Part shown: positions 17,816 to 27,686 of the stretch, piece by piece
Layout of the letters: each line of letters starts with the position of its first letter
Numbering within the stretch: position 1 is the stretch's first letter
Assembly (NCBI GenBank): GCA_902613595.1
Contig: CACMHY010000006.1
Location: forward strand, 26,758-90,757
DNA from: an uncultured Bacteroidota bacterium
GTDB taxonomy: Bacteria > Bacteroidota > Bacteroidia > Flavobacteriales > Flavobacteriaceae
Length of the DNA stretch: 64,000 bases
Direction of reading: 5' to 3'
Notes under the pieces: generated by a model
The model's input: only the letters and a program-made list of their open reading frames with translations
Database searches by the model: none
What the model was told of the DNA's origin: nothing
Position numbers and translations under genes: made by a program

Positions 17816-18868
17816 TTAGCTTTCATAGAAGTCAAAAGCGTTATGCAATAACTTTTGGCCAACATTTACATCAATAACAGGTTTACTTATATCTTCCAAC
17901 AATACAAAATTTATTTTCCCGCGATCATTTTTTTTATCATGGCTTAAGAGTGATATGATAGAATGTTTTTCTTTAGATTTAAACATCACTTTTGGGAAGT
18001 ATTTATTAAATGTATTTTTGATATCCAACGCCTTGTTGTATGGGAATCCGCAGATTTGAGTTGAAATATAAGCTTCCAATATCATACCTATGGATATTGC
18101 TTCGCCGTGAAGTAAACGGTTTTTATCCTTATGCTCAAGGAAATAAGATTCAATTGCGTGTCCAAAAGTGTGCCCAAAATTTAATATTTTCCGTAAATTT
18201 TTTTCCTTATAATCTTTTAAAACAATTTTCTTTTTGATATTAATAGAAGGCAATATATGTTTAGAAAGATTAGATATACTTAACAAATTGATTTTTTTTA
18301 ATTTATCCCAATAAGAGGCGCTAGCAATTAAGCCATGCTTTAACATTTCTGCAAAACCGCTTCTAATTTCTTCTTGTTGTAACGTTTTTAACCAATTGGA
18401 ATCAATAATTACTTCTTTTGGTTCTTTAAAAATTCCTATTTGATTTTTTAATGATCCCAGATCAATCCCGGTCTTACCTCCCACTGAGGCATCTACCATT
18501 GATAGAAGGGTAGTGGGAATATTATAAAAATCAATACCACGCTTAAACGTACATGCCACAAAGCCTCCTAAATCACAAACAACACCTCCACCAAGGTTTA
18601 TTAAAATAGAGTTGCGATCAGCACCTCTTTCAGTTAGTTTATGCCAAATCATTTCACAAGTTTTTATATTTTTAAACTCCTCACCTGCATGCATTTCTAT
18701 CAACTCATAATTAGTAAGTTTAGTTTGCGAAATGAAATCCGATAAACATAGCTTTTTGGTATTACTATCAACTAAAATAAAAATACTAGAGGTTTTACTT
18801 TTTAAAAGTTTTTTCGAAAGGTCAAATAGAGCAGTTGACCCAAATGAGATTTTTACTTTATTCTTCAT
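17816..18868 (-). CDS. aroB: 3-dehydroquinate synthase
   Basis: The second enzyme of the shikimate pathway, cyclising DAHP with transient NAD oxidation. NAD and metal motifs are visible: GGGVVCDLGGFVACTFKRGI, PTTLLSMVDASVGGKTGID, and the zinc His segments LNFGHTFGHAIE and HGEAISIGM. Length 350 is normal. It is probably the distal gene of a clpB-smpB-aroB minus-strand run and abuts convergent ppc with a two-base gap. Confidence 0.95.
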   Translation of the reverse strand: MKNKVKISFGSTALFDLSKKLLKSKTSSIFILVDSNTKKLCLSDFISQTKLTNYELIEMHAGEEFKNIKTCEMIWHKLTERGADRNSILINLGGGVVCDLGGFVACTFKRGIDFYNIPTTLLSMVDASVGGKTGIDLGSLKNQIGIFKEPKEVIIDSNWLKTLQQEEIRSGFAEMLKHGLIASASYWDKLKKINLLSISNLSKHILPSINIKKKIVLKDYKEKNLRKILNFGHTFGHAIESYFLEHKDKNRLLHGEAISIGMILEAYISTQICGFPYNKALDIKNTFNKYFPKVMFKSKEKHSIISLLSHDKKNDRGKINFVLLEDISKPVIDVNVGQKLLHNAFDFYES

Positions 18869-18927
18869 GACACCATATGTTTAATAAAATAATCATTAAT
18901 TCTTTTGAGCAAATAATCACTGCCCAG

Positions 18928-19401
18928 TTATAAATTTTTATTTTTTTTAAAATTTTTTTTTATGCGGTCAAGGTTTCTCTTATTTTCTCTGTCTTTTATA
19001 CTCTCTCTTTTATCATAAAGTTTTTTACCTTTAGCTAGAGCAATTTTTATTTTAGCAAAACCATTTTCATTAATAAAAACACGCAAAGGTACAATTGTTA
19101 ATCCGCTGTTTTTAACATCTTTGTAAAGCTTCTTTAGTTCTTTTTTTTTTAATAGAAGTTTTCTTTGAGCTTTTGGTTTATGGTTAAATTTATTTGCAAA
19201 CCCATATTCCTCTATGTTCATATTTACTGTGAATAATTCACCCTTTTCATTGAATTCACAAAAGCTTTCTGAAATTGATGCTTTTCCATTTCGTATTGAC
19301 TTTATCTCAGTTCCTGCAAGTACAATCCCAGCAGTATATTCGTCAATAAGATCGTATTCAAACCGCGCACGTTTATTTTGTATGTTAATCTTTTTAATCA
19401 C
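18928..19401 (-). CDS. smpB: SsrA-binding protein SmpB
   Basis: A 157-residue partner of tmRNA in rescue of stalled ribosomes. The start [29 protein letters not shown] and the [19 protein letters not shown] and [10 protein letters not shown] motifs are diagnostic, and the basic C-terminal tail is present. tmRNA itself is not in the window. It lies 15 bases after clpB, so co-transcription is likely. Confidence 0.96.
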   Translation of the reverse strand: MIKKINIQNKRARFEYDLIDEYTAGIVLAGTEIKSIRNGKASISESFCEFNEKGELFTVNMNIEEYGFANKFNHKPKAQRKLLLKKKELKKLYKDVKNSGLTIVPLRVFINENGFAKIKIALAKGKKLYDKRESIKDRENKRNLDRIKKNFKKNKNL

Positions 19402-19416
19402 ATTACAAAGATAATA

Positions 19417-22023
19417 TTAATCCTTGCTTGAGATAAGTTCACCATTTCTAAAAATAAATGTTGAATCTATGTAATCAAAAATAATTTGTTTTTTACGTTG
19501 TATGTTATTAGATAATAATTCCTTACTTAATGGATTAATTAATTTTTGTTGTATTACTCTTTTAACTGGACGTCCACCGTATTGAGGATCAAATCCTTTC
19601 TTTGCTAAATTTAAAATGGCTTCATCAGTTACAAATAAATTTATTGATTTTTCTTTTAGCTTATTTTGGGTTATTGTTATTTGTAGCTTTACAATTTTTT
19701 CAATTTCATTCCGAGTAAGCGGAGTAAAAAGTATAGTTTCATCTATTCTATTTAAAAACTCAGGGCGAATATTTTTTTTCAAAAGTTCCATTACATTCAA
19801 AGTCGCCAATTCTTCTGCTTTTTCAAAAGATTGATTATTTTTAAATGCTTTTTGAATTTCATCACTCCCTAAATTACTTGTCATAATTATTATACAATTT
19901 TTAAAATCTGCAACACGCCCTTTGTTATCGGTCAACCTGCCTTCATCAAGAACTTGTAGAAGAATATTAAAGGTGTCGGGATGAGCCTTTTCTATCTCGT
20001 CTAAGAGTACAACCGAATATGGTTTTCTTCTTATTGCCTCAGTTAGTTGTCCGCTTTCATCATAACCTACGTATCCCGGAGGAGAACCTATAAGTCTGCT
20101 AATCGAGTGTCTCTCTTGATATTCGCTCATATCAATTCTTGTAATATTATTTTCATTATCAAAAAGAAGCTCAGCTAAGGCTTTTGCAAGTTCTGTTTTC
20201 CCAACACCTGTTGTCCCTAAAAACATAAAGCTCCCTATAGGCCTGTTTTCATCTTGTAGATCTGCCCTGCTTCTTCTGATGGCATCACTTACCGCTATTA
20301 CAGCTTTCTCCTGTCCTACAAGCCTTTTATGTAAATTCTTTTCGAGGTTTAAAAGTTTTTCCCGTTCAGATTGAATCATTTTCGCAACTGGTATACCTGT
20401 CCATTTTGAAACAATTTCAGCAATATCATCATAAGTTATCTCTTCTCTAATTAATGAATTTTCTGACTTAAATTTTGCGAGTTTATTTTTAAGTTCAGAC
20501 ATCTTTAATTCCTCGTCTTGAAGTTTTCCATATCTAATTTCTGCAACTACACCATAATCCCCCTCTCTTTCTGAACGGTCTGCTTGAAGCTTCAAGTCTT
20601 CAATATTTGATTTTGTTTGCTGAAGGTCATCAACAATTTGTTTCTCTTTTTGCCATTTAGCATAAAGAGATTTTCTGTTTTCTTTCAATTCAAAAACCTC
20701 TTTATTTAATAGTACAACCTTCTTTTCGTCTTTTTCTCGCTTTAAAGCAACTATTTCAATTTCAATTTGTCGAATCCTACGATCTAGTATATCTAGTTCT
20801 TCAGGCTTTGAATTCATTTCCATTTTTAATTTTGATGCTGCTTCATCAATTAAATCAATTGCTTTGTCTGGTAAAAATCGATTTCTGATATAACGATTAG
20901 AAAGAGAAACAGCACCGATTATCGCATCGTCTTTTATCCTAACTTTGTGATGCATTTCATATTTTTCTTTTATCCCTCTTAGAATAGAAATAGTACTTTC
21001 CGTATCGGGTTCATTGACACTAACTTTTTGAAATCTCCTTTCTAATGCTTTATCCTTTTCGATGTATTTTTGATATTCATCCAAAGTAGTAGCCCCAATT
21101 GCACGCAAATCACCTCTTGCAAGTGCTGGTTTAAGTATGTTAGCGGCATCAATAGAACCTTCACTTCCCCCTGCACCTACTAGTGTGTGGATTTCATCAA
21201 TGAAAAGGACTAAATCACCATCGCTTTTTATTACTTCTTTTATTACGCTTTTAAGTCTTTCTTCGAATTCACCTTTATATTTTGCACCTGCAATAAGTGT
21301 CCCCATGTCTAAAGAATAAATCAACTTGTTTTTTAAATTTTCAGGAACATCACCGTCAATTATTCTATGAGCAAGTCCTTCTGCAATTGCAGTTTTACCA
21401 GTTCCAGGTTCACCAACTAATACTGGATTATTTTTTGTACGTCTACTTAGTATTTGTAAAAGTCTTCTTATCTCTTCGTCTCTTCCAATTACAGGATCAA
21501 GTTTACCCTCAACAGCCATTTGATTCAGATTGATGGCATATTTGTTTAAAGAATTATAGTTACTTTCAGCAGAAACCGAAGTTACTTTTTCTCCTTTACG
21601 AAGTTCTTCTATTGCCAATTCTAATTTTACTTTGGTTATCCCTTCGTCTTTTAAAATATTTGAGATTTTACTTTTTGACTCAAAAATCGAAATCAAAAGA
21701 TGTTCAACTGTAACATATTCATCTCCAGTTTTTTTTGCAATATTAATCGAATTCATTAAAGTTTGGGAGGCACTTTTAGATAAATTTTGAGTATTTCCTT
21801 CAACTTTTGAAAAGGTATCTAAAATGTTTTCATTTAAACTCTTGACTATAGATAAATTGACTTTTAGTCTATTAAATACAAATGGCAAAACATTCTCATC
21901 AACCTCAAGTATTCCGGAAAATAAATGCTCGTTTTCAACTTGTGGATGTTTATTTTCATAGGCGTTTTGTTGAGCAGCTTGCAAAGATTCTTGTGCTTTT
22001 AAAGTTAGTTTATTCAAATTCAT
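19417..22023 (-). CDS. clpB: ATP-dependent disaggregase ClpB
   Basis: An 868-residue Hsp100 chaperone that, with DnaK, extracts proteins from aggregates. The N-terminal Clp repeat (residues 1-145), the first AAA+ module (Walker A GEPGTGKT), the coiled-coil M domain (about 410-530) and the second AAA+ module (GTTGVGKT) occur in order. No ClpP-binding IGF loop is evident, as expected for ClpB. Two GTC-N5-GAC motifs upstream may be its stress control elements. Confidence 0.96.
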   Translation of the reverse strand: MNLNKLTLKAQESLQAAQQNAYENKHPQVENEHLFSGILEVDENVLPFVFNRLKVNLSIVKSLNENILDTFSKVEGNTQNLSKSASQTLMNSINIAKKTGDEYVTVEHLLISIFESKSKISNILKDEGITKVKLELAIEELRKGEKVTSVSAESNYNSLNKYAINLNQMAVEGKLDPVIGRDEEIRRLLQILSRRTKNNPVLVGEPGTGKTAIAEGLAHRIIDGDVPENLKNKLIYSLDMGTLIAGAKYKGEFEERLKSVIKEVIKSDGDLVLFIDEIHTLVGAGGSEGSIDAANILKPALARGDLRAIGATTLDEYQKYIEKDKALERRFQKVSVNEPDTESTISILRGIKEKYEMHHKVRIKDDAIIGAVSLSNRYIRNRFLPDKAIDLIDEAASKLKMEMNSKPEELDILDRRIRQIEIEIVALKREKDEKKVVLLNKEVFELKENRKSLYAKWQKEKQIVDDLQQTKSNIEDLKLQADRSEREGDYGVVAEIRYGKLQDEELKMSELKNKLAKFKSENSLIREEITYDDIAEIVSKWTGIPVAKMIQSEREKLLNLEKNLHKRLVGQEKAVIAVSDAIRRSRADLQDENRPIGSFMFLGTTGVGKTELAKALAELLFDNENNITRIDMSEYQERHSISRLIGSPPGYVGYDESGQLTEAIRRKPYSVVLLDEIEKAHPDTFNILLQVLDEGRLTDNKGRVADFKNCIIIMTSNLGSDEIQKAFKNNQSFEKAEELATLNVMELLKKNIRPEFLNRIDETILFTPLTRNEIEKIVKLQITITQNKLKEKSINLFVTDEAILNLAKKGFDPQYGGRPVKRVIQQKLINPLSKELLSNNIQRKKQIIFDYIDSTFIFRNGELISSKD

Positions 22024-22072
22024 AACAATTTTTTATTTCTAAAAGGCAAACTCTATTCCAATTACAGTTCTA

Positions 22073-22116
22073 TGTCCTTTTGACATATAAACTGTTGTTT
22101 ATTAAGTCATTATGAC
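22073..22116 (-). promoter_or_regulatory. Paired GTC-N5-GAC motifs upstream of clpB
   Basis: TGTCCTTTTGACA (22073-22085) and GTCATTATGAC (22106-22116) are both symmetric and both share the pattern GTC-N5-GAC. Their centres are 32 bases apart, about three helical turns. They lie 50-93 bases upstream of the clpB ATG, a position suited to a heat-shock operator. No CIRCE element is present. The other neighbour, glyA, starts more than 130 bases away. Confidence 0.4.
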
Positions 22117-22224
22117 AGATTAAATTAATATATAGTTGGTAAAATTGTCTATTGCTTGTTAATTAATCTTGAATAAATCATTAATATTTAAAAAAATTGA
22201 TGATAAAAAGGATATCTAATTGTT

Positions 22225-22232
22225 TAATTTTG
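22225..22232 (+). promoter_or_regulatory. -7 promoter element upstream of glyA
   Basis: TAATTTTG matches TAnnTTTG exactly. The nearest TTG (22197-22199) is 25 bases away, longer than usual. The predicted start near 22237 would give a 12-base leader to the ATG at 22249. Confidence 0.35.
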
Positions 22233-22248
22233 AAATTAAAATTAGGTT

Positions 22249-23523
22249 ATGAGGAGCGATAGGGCAATATTTGATTTATTAGAAGCAGAGAAGGATCGAC
22301 AATCAAATGGTATAGAATTAATAGCTTCTGAAAACTTTACTAGTCCTGAAGTAATGGAGGCTTGTGGATCGATTTTAACTAATAAATATGCTGAGGGCTA
22401 CCCAGGGAAAAGATATTACGGAGGGTGTGAGGTTGTTGATAAAGTAGAGCTAATTGCAATTGAAAGAGCAAAAGTGCTTTTTGGTGCAGCTTATGCAAAT
22501 GTTCAGCCTCACTCTGGATCTCAAGCAAACACTGCGGTTTTTCATGCATTTTTGAAGCCAGGTGATAAAATACTAGGTTTTGACTTATCTCATGGTGGTC
22601 ATCTTACCCATGGATCACCAGTTAACTTTTCTGGGCGTTTGTATAGGTCTCATTTTTATGGAGTAGATAAAAATTCCGGACGTTTGGATTACGAAAACAT
22701 TCTAAAAATTGCAGGTAAAGTTAAACCGCAAATGATCATTGCTGGAGCCTCAGCATATTCTCGAGATATCGATTTTGCCAAATTTCGTGAAATAGCTGAC
22801 TCAGTAGGTGCATTTCTTTTAGCTGATATTTCGCACCCATCAGGGATGATCGCTACAGGTCTTTTAACCGATCCAGTTCCACACTGTCATGTTGTAACAA
22901 CAACAACTCATAAAACTTTGAGAGGTCCTCGTGGTGGACTAATCCTTATGGGAAAAGATTTTGATAATCCATTTGGTCTTACTCTTAAAAACGGGAAACT
23001 CCAAAAAATGTCACATATTTTAAACATGGCTGTTTTTCCTGGAAATCAAGGTGGACCATTAATGCATGTTATCGCTGGTAAGGCAATTGCATTTGAAGAG
23101 GCACAACAGCCAAGTTTTAAAAAATACATGAATCAAGTCAGGAATAATGCTAAGGCTATGGCTAATTCTTTTTTAAAGTTGGATTATAATCTAATATCTG
23201 GGGGTACTGACAATCACATGATGTTGATTGATCTTAGGAACAAAAATATCTCTGGGAAGGATGCTGAACTTGCACTGGTAAAGGCAGATATTACTGCAAA
23301 TAAAAATATGGTTCCTTTTGATGATAAATCTCCATTTGTTACTTCTGGAATCAGAGTTGGAACAGCAGCAATAACTACTAGAGGTCTTAAAGAAGACCAA
23401 ATGGAAGAAATTGTAAATATGATTGACCGGGTAATTTTAAATTATAATGACGATCTAATTATAAGCGAAGTTGCAAAACAAGTTAATTCTTTAATGCGTG
23501 GCAGACCTTTATTTAATTCTTAA
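22249..23523 (+). CDS. glyA: Serine hydroxymethyltransferase
   Basis: A 424-residue PLP enzyme interconverting serine and glycine with tetrahydrofolate, the main source of one-carbon units. Motifs include [43 protein letters not shown] and the PLP lysine in [15 protein letters not shown]. The family often carries 420-430 residues in this phylum. It uses the product of the serC-serA pathway encoded at 1.9-3.9 kb. Confidence 0.96.
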   Translation: MRSDRAIFDLLEAEKDRQSNGIELIASENFTSPEVMEACGSILTNKYAEGYPGKRYYGGCEVVDKVELIAIERAKVLFGAAYANVQPHSGSQANTAVFHAFLKPGDKILGFDLSHGGHLTHGSPVNFSGRLYRSHFYGVDKNSGRLDYENILKIAGKVKPQMIIAGASAYSRDIDFAKFREIADSVGAFLLADISHPSGMIATGLLTDPVPHCHVVTTTTHKTLRGPRGGLILMGKDFDNPFGLTLKNGKLQKMSHILNMAVFPGNQGGPLMHVIAGKAIAFEEAQQPSFKKYMNQVRNNAKAMANSFLKLDYNLISGGTDNHMMLIDLRNKNISGKDAELALVKADITANKNMVPFDDKSPFVTSGIRVGTAAITTRGLKEDQMEEIVNMIDRVILNYNDDLIISEVAKQVNSLMRGRPLFNS

Positions 23524-23526
23524 AAG

Positions 23527-24549
23527 TTAGTCTTTTGACAAAATTTTAATCTCAAACATCTTATTCCAATTTTTACCAGTTACAAAAAACGTCTTACGCT
23601 TTTTATTGTAAGCAATTCCATTTAGTACATTTAACTTAGTATGTTGTTTAACCTTTTCCTTAAGTCCTGAAAAGTCTATAACACCATCAACACTGCCAGT
23701 AACAGGATTTATTATAACCACAACGTCTTTTTGAAATTGATAAGTATTAGCATATATTTTCCCAGAAACCCATTCTAATTCATTAATTTTTCTAAGTGCT
23801 GATTTATTTGTAACAACTTGAATTCTGCTTTCTTCCTTAAAATCATTTGGATTAAGAATCCATATATTTTCACTTCCATCAGATTTGTAGAGCTTATTTC
23901 CATCATTACACAATCCCCACCCCTCTTTGCTATCAAAATATGGGAACGATTTGATCATTTCTAAATTTGTTTTTTTATAAATAAAGCCTTTTAAAGATTT
24001 CCAAGTTAATTGGATTATTCTGTTATTTATTAATGTAATACCTTCCCCAAAAAATGCATCATCTAATTTTTTAATTTCTATGATTTCACCAGTTTTATAA
24101 TTAACCTTTCTCAAAGTTGATTTTCCGTTTAGTCCTGTACTTTCGTAGAGATGGTCTCCATCGAATTCTAATCCCTGTGTATATGCTTCTATGTCATGAG
24201 GAAAAATGTTTACTATTTCATATTTATAAAGTTTTGGTGGTTTGTCTGCTAAAAGGGTATAAACTATCTTTCTTTCAAACACTTTATCTCCCTTTCTTAA
24301 TTCTACTTTTATAATATACTCACCTAAGGGGTCTGTTTCCAAAAATTTATGTGTTTGGTTAATCTGCTTATTATTTAAGTAGTATGAAATATCAAAATCT
24401 TCAATTGATGTTTTAACAGCTAAATTCAAAACTTTCTCAAAACTACCTTTATTGCCTTTTACACCTGTTGAAATTTGAATTTTTGGATCAGTATTGCTGT
24501 TACAATTAAGAATAAGTATTGTAATAATAATATTTAAAAAAAACTTCAT
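23527..24549 (-). CDS. Glutaminyl-peptide cyclotransferase-like beta-propeller lipoprotein
   Basis: A 340-residue secreted protein with a hydrophobic N-terminus ending LILNC, a possible lipobox, then a beta-sandwich-like region (25-110) and a propeller domain. The segments YTQGLEFDGDHLYESTGLNGKSTLR, LDDAFFGEGITLI, KLYKSDGSENI and LEWVSGKIYANTYQ match the plant-type glutamine cyclotransferase fold. That family forms N-terminal pyroglutamate, common on secreted proteins. Envelope location is inferred from the signal. Confidence 0.82.
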   Translation of the reverse strand: MKFFLNIIITILILNCNSNTDPKIQISTGVKGNKGSFEKVLNLAVKTSIEDFDISYYLNNKQINQTHKFLETDPLGEYIIKVELRKGDKVFERKIVYTLLADKPPKLYKYEIVNIFPHDIEAYTQGLEFDGDHLYESTGLNGKSTLRKVNYKTGEIIEIKKLDDAFFGEGITLINNRIIQLTWKSLKGFIYKKTNLEMIKSFPYFDSKEGWGLCNDGNKLYKSDGSENIWILNPNDFKEESRIQVVTNKSALRKINELEWVSGKIYANTYQFQKDVVVIINPVTGSVDGVIDFSGLKEKVKQHTKLNVLNGIAYNKKRKTFFVTGKNWNKMFEIKILSKD

Positions 24550-24605
24550 TTTATTTATTTAGCTTATTACTTTAAACTGTTTGGCAAATTAAGAATTTAA
24601 AATCA

Positions 24606-24636
24606 TTGTTGATATCAGAGTAACAAGTTATATTTG
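24606..24636 (+). promoter_or_regulatory. Bacteroidota-type promoter of the SRP RNA gene
   Basis: TATATTTG (24629-24636) is preceded by two overlapping choices of TTG, at 24606-24608 (20-base spacer) and 24609-24611 (17-base spacer). The RNA's 5' helix begins at 24640-24641, about five bases after the final G. Because the RNA end is fixed by its structure, this site calibrates the promoter-to-start offset used for other promoters in the window. Confidence 0.7.
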
Positions 24637-24639
24637 CTG

Positions 24640-24739
24640 ATGGGCAAGTTCTACACAACCAGCTCCTGTTGAATCCCCCAGGGCGGGAACGCAGCAAGGG
24701 TAGGCGGTCGTAGCGGTGTGATGTAGGTAGCTTGCCCAT
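24640..24739 (+). ncRNA. ffs: Signal recognition particle RNA, small bacterial type
   Basis: A 100-base RNA gene closed by a perfect terminal helix (ATGGGCAAG at 24640-24648 with CTTGCCCAT at 24731-24739). The apical domain contains GGGCGGGAACGCAGCAAGGG, the conserved Ffh-binding region, preceded by CCAGCTCCTGTTGAATCCCC as in other Bacteroidota 4.5S RNAs. It works with Ffh and FtsY in co-translational membrane targeting. The SDR gene begins only 13 bases after the 3' end, and no obvious terminator separates them. Confidence 0.95.
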
Positions 24740-24752
24740 TTTATTTGAAAAT

Positions 24753-25556
24753 ATGGGAAAAGTAGTTTTAATTACAGGAGCATCTTCAGGATTAGGTCTT
24801 GAATCAGCACTTTATTTATCAAAAAAGGGCTACGTAGTTTTCGGGACGAGTCGAAACCCAGATAAATTAAATAAATCAACACCATTCGAATTAATAAAAC
24901 TAGAAATTACAGATCTGACCTCAATTAAAGATTGTGTATCAAAAGTATTGTCTTTGAGAGGGAAAATTGATATTTTAATTAATAATGCTGGAGTAGGTAT
25001 TACTGGACCTTTAGAAGAATTAAACTCTGAAAAAGTAGTTGAAAATTTTGCTACAAATTGCTTTGGACCTCTAAATTTAATTCAAGCAGTACTCCCTCAC
25101 ATGCGAAAGCAACAGTCGGGTACTATAATTAATGTGACATCAATTGGCGGATACATGGGTCTTCCTTTCCGAGGAGTATTTTCAGCTTCTAAAAGTGCAT
25201 TCATGACTATGACAGAGAGTTTACGAATGGAAGTCAAAGAATTTGGAATTAAAGTATGTACGCTCGCACCCGGTGATTATGCTACTGATGTAGCATCTAG
25301 AAGATATCATTCCCCCGTTTTAAAAAACTCTCCATACAAAAAATATGCTGAAGGAATTAAAACAATGGATGAACACGTTGATAAAGGTAATCCCCCGATA
25401 GAAATTGCAAAAGCAATCTATAATATTCTAAATAATAGCAATCTTAAAGTACATTATCGAGTTGGAGCTATTTTACAAAAGTTATCAATATTTTTAAAAA
25501 AAATACTGCCAAGCCAGATATTTGAAAGACTAATCATGAATCATTATAAATTATAA
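24753..25556 (+). CDS. SDR-family oxidoreductase with substituted catalytic tyrosine
   Basis: A 267-residue classical short-chain dehydrogenase fold. The cofactor motif TGASSGLG (residues 8-15), NNAG and the catalytic serine region (INVTSIGG) are intact. The YxxxK motif reads FSASK: Phe143 replaces the catalytic Tyr while Lys147 remains (codon TTT at 25179-25181). Activity may therefore be altered or lost. The start is ATG 24753; an in-frame TTG at 24732 lies inside the SRP RNA and is rejected. It is followed after six bases by the transaldolase-like gene. Confidence 0.88.
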   Translation: MGKVVLITGASSGLGLESALYLSKKGYVVFGTSRNPDKLNKSTPFELIKLEITDLTSIKDCVSKVLSLRGKIDILINNAGVGITGPLEELNSEKVVENFATNCFGPLNLIQAVLPHMRKQQSGTIINVTSIGGYMGLPFRGVFSASKSAFMTMTESLRMEVKEFGIKVCTLAPGDYATDVASRRYHSPVLKNSPYKKYAEGIKTMDEHVDKGNPPIEIAKAIYNILNNSNLKVHYRVGAILQKLSIFLKKILPSQIFERLIMNHYKL

Positions 25557-25562
25557 AATCAT

Positions 25563-26216
25563 ATGAAATTTTTTATTGATACAGCAAACCTAAGTCAAAT
25601 CAGAGAAGCACAAGATTTAGGGGTTTTAGACGGAGTTACTACAAATCCTTCTTTAATGGCTAAGGAAGGTATAACAGGAAATAGTAACATAATTAAGCAT
25701 TACAAGGATATTTGTGAGATAGTTAATGGAGATGTCTCTGCTGAGGTAATCTCTGTTGACTTTGAGGGTATGAAACGAGAAGGTGAGATGCTAGCAAAGC
25801 TGAACCCTCAAATTGTTGTCAAGGTTCCTATGATTGAAGAAGGTGTTAAAGCTTTAAAATACTTTTCTGATGTAGGAATAAAGACTAATTGCACCCTTGT
25901 TTTCTCTTCAGGACAAGCTCTTATAGCTGCAAAAGCCGGAGCTAATTATGTTTCTCCATTTATTGGTCGATTAGATGATAATTCAACAGATGGGTTAGAA
26001 TTGATTAAAGAAATTCGTCTTATTTACGATAATTTTGCATTTGGAACAGAAATTCTTGCAGCCTCAATAAGACACACAATGCATATTGTAAATTGTGCCA
26101 AAATTGGAGCAGATGTAATAACAGGTCCCCTTTCCTCCATTAAAGGTCTTTTAAATCACCCACTTACAGACATAGGATTAAAAAAGTTTTTAGAGGATTA
26201 CAAAAAAGGAAATTAG
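25563..26216 (+). CDS. Fructose-6-phosphate aldolase / transaldolase-like protein (TalC type)
   Basis: A 217-residue single-domain TIM barrel. MKFFIDTANLSQIREAQDLGVLDGVTTNPSL opens it, and the Schiff-base lysine is in IVVKVPMIEEG (about residue 84). These short transaldolases act either as transaldolase in the pentose phosphate pathway or as fructose-6-phosphate aldolase; sequence alone does not decide. The final bases overlap the convergent lipoprotein gene by four. Confidence 0.9.
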   Translation: MKFFIDTANLSQIREAQDLGVLDGVTTNPSLMAKEGITGNSNIIKHYKDICEIVNGDVSAEVISVDFEGMKREGEMLAKLNPQIVVKVPMIEEGVKALKYFSDVGIKTNCTLVFSSGQALIAAKAGANYVSPFIGRLDDNSTDGLELIKEIRLIYDNFAFGTEILAASIRHTMHIVNCAKIGADVITGPLSSIKGLLNHPLTDIGLKKFLEDYKKGN

Positions 26217-27592
26217 AGAGTATTTAAAACTTTTTCGAATTCAATATCGAAGAAATTTCCAAATCCCTCGACTATAAATCCTTTTTCGTCTAATGCGATA
26301 CTTTTATTTAAAAGGGTGAGCACCCAGACTTTACTAGCTTTTTCAAAATTGGTTAATGCAAATTGATCTTTATTTTCTAAACCCATCATTTTTTGAATTT
26401 GATCTGTTAGAGCATTAAAAGGCTGAATACAGATGCCTATAAATCTTATTTTGGGATATACCTTTTTTAATTTTTGCAAACGATTTAGAGTGTTACGATA
26501 TTGATTCATCTGAGTTTGTGACCAAAAATATATGACTGTTGGCCTACCGTAATCTATGGAAGCACTATTAACTGTATTTCTGTCAAAATTTTGAAGCAAA
26601 ACTTTAGGCAAGGGTTTCCCATAACTCATTTTGTTTATGCCCTGATGTAATGCCAATACTTCTCTTAAATAATCTTTGGAGCTGTTTACAGTTGCATAAT
26701 ATTGAAGAAATAGATCGTGTTCAGTCTGATTTTTAAATTTTAACATTTCCTCAAATGCTATAGCACGTGAAACATTGTTTCTTAGTAATTTACCAGAAAT
26801 CATTTTATCCAATATCTCTAATCTTTTAATATTGAAAGATGTTGTCTCCTTTGTTTTAAAATATGACTCTTCCTCATTTAATGCTTCTAGACTAATATAG
26901 TTTAAAATATAATTAACATAGGGGTCAAAAAAAGCCAAATCGTTATCGCCATAGTTTAGAAATTTACGATAACTAAAAAACAGACTATCTTTTGCTTCTG
27001 TCAATTTTGAACTGCGTAATAATGCGTACCTTTCTCTAATACTTGCATAAGGATAAATGTAGGCTGCCTGAGTAACCTTTTGAGCAATTGGACTTAAATC
27101 ATTTATTGAATCCATTTTAATCCAAGAAGCTTTTTTTTCAAGTAACAACGAATCTATTATTTTTTTAAATACTATTTGATTACTTGAGTATTTTGATGAT
27201 AGAAAATTTACTTCTTCTTCTTGCTTGAGGTATAGATCAATAAGAAAATTATTTTTTGTTGCTCCGATACCAGAAAATACGATAGATTCATTGAAAGTAG
27301 TAGCATTAATCCTTATCCAGAGACTATCAGCTTCTTCCAAAAGAACAGTCTGATATTCTGGTAAATGTTCAAGTTTATATATGCCACTTGTGAGTGAGTC
27401 ATATTTTCTTTGAAATTTAAAGTTATCATCTAAATCAAGCATATCAATAACATTAGATCCTTGATACAACGTTACATCACGGGAGGATGGATTAATTATT
27501 TGTCCGCCCAAGAAAATTCCATCTCGTGTTTTTGTATTTGAATTACATCCAAGTAGAATTAAAAAAATAAAAATGAATTTTAATTTTTTCAT
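26213..27592 (-). CDS. TlpA-like thioredoxin-fold lipoprotein lacking the CXXC motif
   Basis: A 459-residue envelope protein with a lipoprotein signal (FLILLGCNSN, Cys at about residue 16), a small N-terminal beta domain (DUF4369-like, 25-110), a long helical middle region and a C-terminal thioredoxin fold. The fold is recognised from RPTVIYFWSQTQ, then FIGICIQPFN and the cis-Pro-equivalent region. Where a TlpA redox protein would carry CXXC, this one has SQTQ (residues 358-361), so it cannot do disulfide exchange at that site. A structural or binding role is likely. Substrate unknown. Confidence 0.78.
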   Translation of the reverse strand: MKKLKFIFIFLILLGCNSNTKTRDGIFLGGQIINPSSRDVTLYQGSNVIDMLDLDDNFKFQRKYDSLTSGIYKLEHLPEYQTVLLEEADSLWIRINATTFNESIVFSGIGATKNNFLIDLYLKQEEEVNFLSSKYSSNQIVFKKIIDSLLLEKKASWIKMDSINDLSPIAQKVTQAAYIYPYASIRERYALLRSSKLTEAKDSLFFSYRKFLNYGDNDLAFFDPYVNYILNYISLEALNEEESYFKTKETTSFNIKRLEILDKMISGKLLRNNVSRAIAFEEMLKFKNQTEHDLFLQYYATVNSSKDYLREVLALHQGINKMSYGKPLPKVLLQNFDRNTVNSASIDYGRPTVIYFWSQTQMNQYRNTLNRLQKLKKVYPKIRFIGICIQPFNALTDQIQKMMGLENKDQFALTNFEKASKVWVLTLLNKSIALDEKGFIVEGFGNFFDIEFEKVLNTL

Positions 27593-27666
27593 ATGGATTC
27601 TAAAAATACAGATTTTTCAATTTGTAAAATATTCAAAGTCATTTTAGATTCAAATCACTTATTGTG

Positions 27667-27674
27667 TATGTTTG
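27667..27674 (+). promoter_or_regulatory. -7 promoter element upstream of the ABC-F gene
   Basis: TATGTTTG is an exact TAnnTTTG match; a start near 27679 would give an eight-base leader before ATG 27687. The in-frame TTG at 27672 lies inside this element, arguing against its use as a start codon. No TTG is seen at -33. Confidence 0.42.
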
Positions 27675-27686
27675 CAAAAAATAATT

